NCBI GenBank assembly: GCA_030536565.1
Contig: JAUNPT010000104.1
Span: forward strand, 1 to 8,181
Source of the DNA: Eubacteriales bacterium
Lineage (GTDB): Bacteria; Bacillota; Clostridia; Lachnospirales; Lachnospiraceae
Direction of reading: 5' to 3'
Length of the DNA stretch: 8,181 nucleotides
Shown here: piece after piece, positions 6,572-8,181 of the stretch
Layout of the letters: the number at the start of each line of letters is the position of its first letter
How positions within the stretch are numbered: the stretch's first letter is position 1
The notes under the pieces: generated by a model
Told to the model about the DNA's origin: nothing
The model's database searches: none
What the model saw: the letters and a program-made list of their open reading frames with translations, nothing else
Program-made: the position numbers and the translations under genes

Positions 6572-7519
6572 ATGGAGCCATTTAAAATAAGAACTGATTT
6601 AGCAGTTGAAATAAATGAAGAAGCATCAAAAGAAACAGGAAAAATTAAAGGTATCATTGTGAATGAACACAGGGAAAATGAATCAGGTATTCTTGTGACA
6701 GAAATAAAGATTACAAACAGGGAGGGTGAGCGTGTTTTAGGAAGAGAAAAGGGTACGTACATTACTATCGAGGCTGACTGTATAAGCTTTGACAATGCCC
6801 AGTACCAGTTAAAGGCAGCGAAGATACTCACAGGCTTTATGAAACAGCTTATTGAGGGGCTGGTAAGTGATAAGCAGATAAGGATACTTGTGGTGGGGCT
6901 GGGAAACAGGGAAGTTACATCGGATTCTTTAGGGCCGCTGGTAGTTGATCATCTTGAAATATCACAGGAAAATCCAGATAATGAAAAATTCCATATCTGT
7001 GCTGTTAGTCCTGGTGTACTGGCTCAGACGGGAATGGAAACTGCCAATATCATAAAGGGAATAGTAAAAGAGACGAGGCCGGATATTGTTATTGCAATTG
7101 ACGCTTTGGCAGCAAGAAACTCAAGGCGTCTTAACTCAACAATACAGCTCTCAGACAGAGGGATAACACCGGGCTCTGGTGTTGGCAATCATAGAACAGG
7201 TCTTACTAAAACGGTTATTGGAGTTCCAGTGCTGGCAATAGGAGTTCCAACGGTTATAGATGCACCTACAATTGTGAGCGATTCTATGGAAAATCTCATA
7301 ACTGCTGTATCTTCTTCGGAAAGGCTTATGTATATGTCCGACTTGTTTGAAGGTTTTACACGTCAGGAAAAGTATCATCTCATTAAGGAAGTTATGCCAT
7401 CGGATATGGCCGATATGTATGTTACGCCTAAGAATATAGATGCCAATGTATGTAATATAGCATTTGTTCTTGCCCACGCAATTAATGCTCTTAATGATAA
7501 AAAAGAGGCAGAAAGTTAA
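6572..7519 (+). CDS. gpr: Spore germination protease GPR
   Basis: The 315-residue product is the protease that degrades small acid-soluble spore proteins (SASPs) at germination. It carries the family blocks IRTDLAVE (6-13), VVGLGNREVTSDSLGP (107-122), SPGVLAQTGMET (146-157), VIAIDALAAR (173-182), GITPGSGVGNHR (197-208), GVPVLAIGVPTVIDA (217-231) and YVTPKNID (283-290). Asp118 and Asp177 probably match the two catalytic aspartates of Bacillus GPR. The zymogen self-cleaves in a SASP-like site, here TD|LAVE, so the propeptide would be about 9 residues, shorter than the 15 of B. megaterium. It lacks an insert of roughly 30-40 residues present near residue 250 in Bacillus GPR, which explains the shorter length. 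An upstream in-frame ATG (6542) would add 10 residues but has a poorer ribosome binding site. It is paired with spoIIP, as in Bacillus. Confidence 0.95.
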   Translation: MEPFKIRTDLAVEINEEASKETGKIKGIIVNEHRENESGILVTEIKITNREGERVLGREKGTYITIEADCISFDNAQYQLKAAKILTGFMKQLIEGLVSDKQIRILVVGLGNREVTSDSLGPLVVDHLEISQENPDNEKFHICAVSPGVLAQTGMETANIIKGIVKETRPDIVIAIDALAARNSRRLNSTIQLSDRGITPGSGVGNHRTGLTKTVIGVPVLAIGVPTVIDAPTIVSDSMENLITAVSSSERLMYMSDLFEGFTRQEKYHLIKEVMPSDMADMYVTPKNIDANVCNIAFVLAHAINALNDKKEAES

Positions 7520-7527
7520 AAACAGAT

Positions 7528-7556
7528 GCATATTCAGGCAATAGATAACGTATATA
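7528..7556 (+). promoter_or_regulatory. Candidate sigma-E promoter of spoIIP
   Basis: GCATATT (7528-7534) matches the sigma-E -35 consensus KMATATT completely. It is followed by a 14 nt spacer and CGTATATA (7549-7556), 5 of 8 to CATACAHT. Transcription would begin near 7562, just before the spoIIP ribosome binding site. In B. subtilis spoIIP is made in the mother cell under sigma-E, so the position and type fit. Confidence 0.55.
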
Positions 7557-7587
7557 TAGTCTCATGATAGCAGGTAAGGGGAAAAGC

Positions 7588-8181
7588 ATGAGTCAAAGAA
7601 AGTACAGGCCTTTTGTTGTAGCATTGACTGTATGTCTTATATGGATTATATATTTTTTCTTTTCAAATTTTAACTGGCAGGAATATGTTATTGAAGAATT
7701 GGTAAGAACCGCCAGAGCAGAGGTGCTTCCGGTGGCTGATACGCTTAATATTGATGGTGATGTACAATTATCATGGCTTCAGAAGCTTGTAAGCAATATC
7801 ATACCCTGTTATGGTTATGTTATGTCAGAAAATCAGGATATTGTTACAATTAACATGATTAGTGCAGATGAGACTCATTTGCAAAATAATGCATCAGATT
7901 TGGAAAACCAGCAGCACCCGGATGCTTCAGATGGAAATGCTGCAGCCATAGAGGGAATGATTGGCGGCCCGGTACAGGAGGTTATTTCACGTAAAGCTGC
8001 AACAGGAACTGTCTATAACAGAGCTGATTTATTTAATAATGATTTTTTGAGAAGCCATTTTTATACAGTCACAAGTATTACTTCTTTAGACAATGACATA
8101 TTAAAAGGGGAAAATTTTTTGAATATGGATTTAAGCGTTTCGCATGACGCTTCGACACCACAGATTCTTATTTTCCATACT
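7588..8181 (+). CDS. spoIIP: Stage II sporulation protein P, N-terminal part (3'-truncated by window)
   Basis: The frame stays open from ATG 7588 to the window end, 198 residues without a stop. An RBS AAGGGG (7576-7581) lies 6 nt upstream. The protein starts with a short basic tail and one membrane anchor (about 9-26, rich in V, I and F), followed by an extracytoplasmic region. A polar linker rich in N, Q, D and A spans about 92-120. The last residues, PQILIFHT, match the opening strand of the SpoIIP amidase domain, usually (V/I)LI(Y/F)HTHxxE, in which the first His is expected to be a zinc ligand. SpoIIP is the N-acetylmuramoyl-L-alanine amidase/endopeptidase that works with SpoIID and SpoIIM to thin septal peptidoglycan and drive engulfment. 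Its position after gpr is the conserved Firmicutes order. The catalytic domain itself is outside the window. Confidence 0.9.
   Translation, partial: MSQRKYRPFVVALTVCLIWIIYFFFSNFNWQEYVIEELVRTARAEVLPVADTLNIDGDVQLSWLQKLVSNIIPCYGYVMSENQDIVTINMISADETHLQNNASDLENQQHPDASDGNAAAIEGMIGGPVQEVISRKAATGTVYNRADLFNNDFLRSHFYTVTSITSLDNDILKGENFLNMDLSVSHDASTPQILIFHT

Noticed and set aside
6493..6831. Minus-strand frame opposite the gpr start
   Set aside because: It covers the gpr promoter region and the conserved propeptide; no ribosome binding site or family match.
7151..7531. Minus-strand frame opposite the gpr 3' end
   Set aside because: Antisense to conserved GPR motifs, and its product is a cysteine/histidine/isoleucine-rich shadow.

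Overview
The window looks like chromosome of a low-GC, endospore-forming Clostridia, most likely Lachnospiraceae. The evidence is A/T-rich DNA and codons, strong AGGAGG-type ribosome binding sites, the forespore protease GPR beside the engulfment enzyme SpoIIP, and the Firmicutes gene order comEC - holA - rpsT (reverse) - gpr - spoIIP. In Bacillus this order continues into lepA. The family-level placement is inference from protein style, not from a database search.

Positions 2-5987 hold five tightly packed plus-strand genes: the 3' end of an OmpR-type response regulator, its sensor histidine kinase (8 bp overlap), a lipoprotein with two GerMN domains (15 bp gap), comEC (42 bp gap, GTG start) and holA (63 bp gap). 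No terminator separates them, so they probably form one transcription unit with its promoter upstream of the window. The first three genes look like a signalling module of regulator, kinase and surface lipoprotein. The next two are the DNA-uptake channel and the clamp-loader delta subunit.

A long stem with A and T tracts at both ends (5991-6040) serves as a shared terminator for holA and for the convergent gene rpsT (ribosomal protein S20, minus strand). rpsT has a UUG start, a near-consensus sigma-A promoter and a leader of about 90 nt with a possible hairpin. The 252 bp between rpsT and gpr carries the divergent promoters of the two genes. gpr (SASP-degrading germination protease) is followed after 68 bp by spoIIP, which is cut off by the window end just as its catalytic domain begins. 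A sigma-E-like promoter fits in the gpr-spoIIP gap and a weaker sigma-G-like one lies before gpr, in line with the compartments where these genes work in Bacillus.

No mobile element, CRISPR array, tRNA or rRNA was seen, and there is no gene-free stretch over 300 bp. Most of the window is conserved core. The points that most deserve a second look are the regulator-kinase-GerMN lipoprotein arrangement, which resembles actinobacterial MtrA-MtrB-LpqB; a hairpin that hides the comEC ribosome binding site; and the UUG start and structured leader of rpsT.
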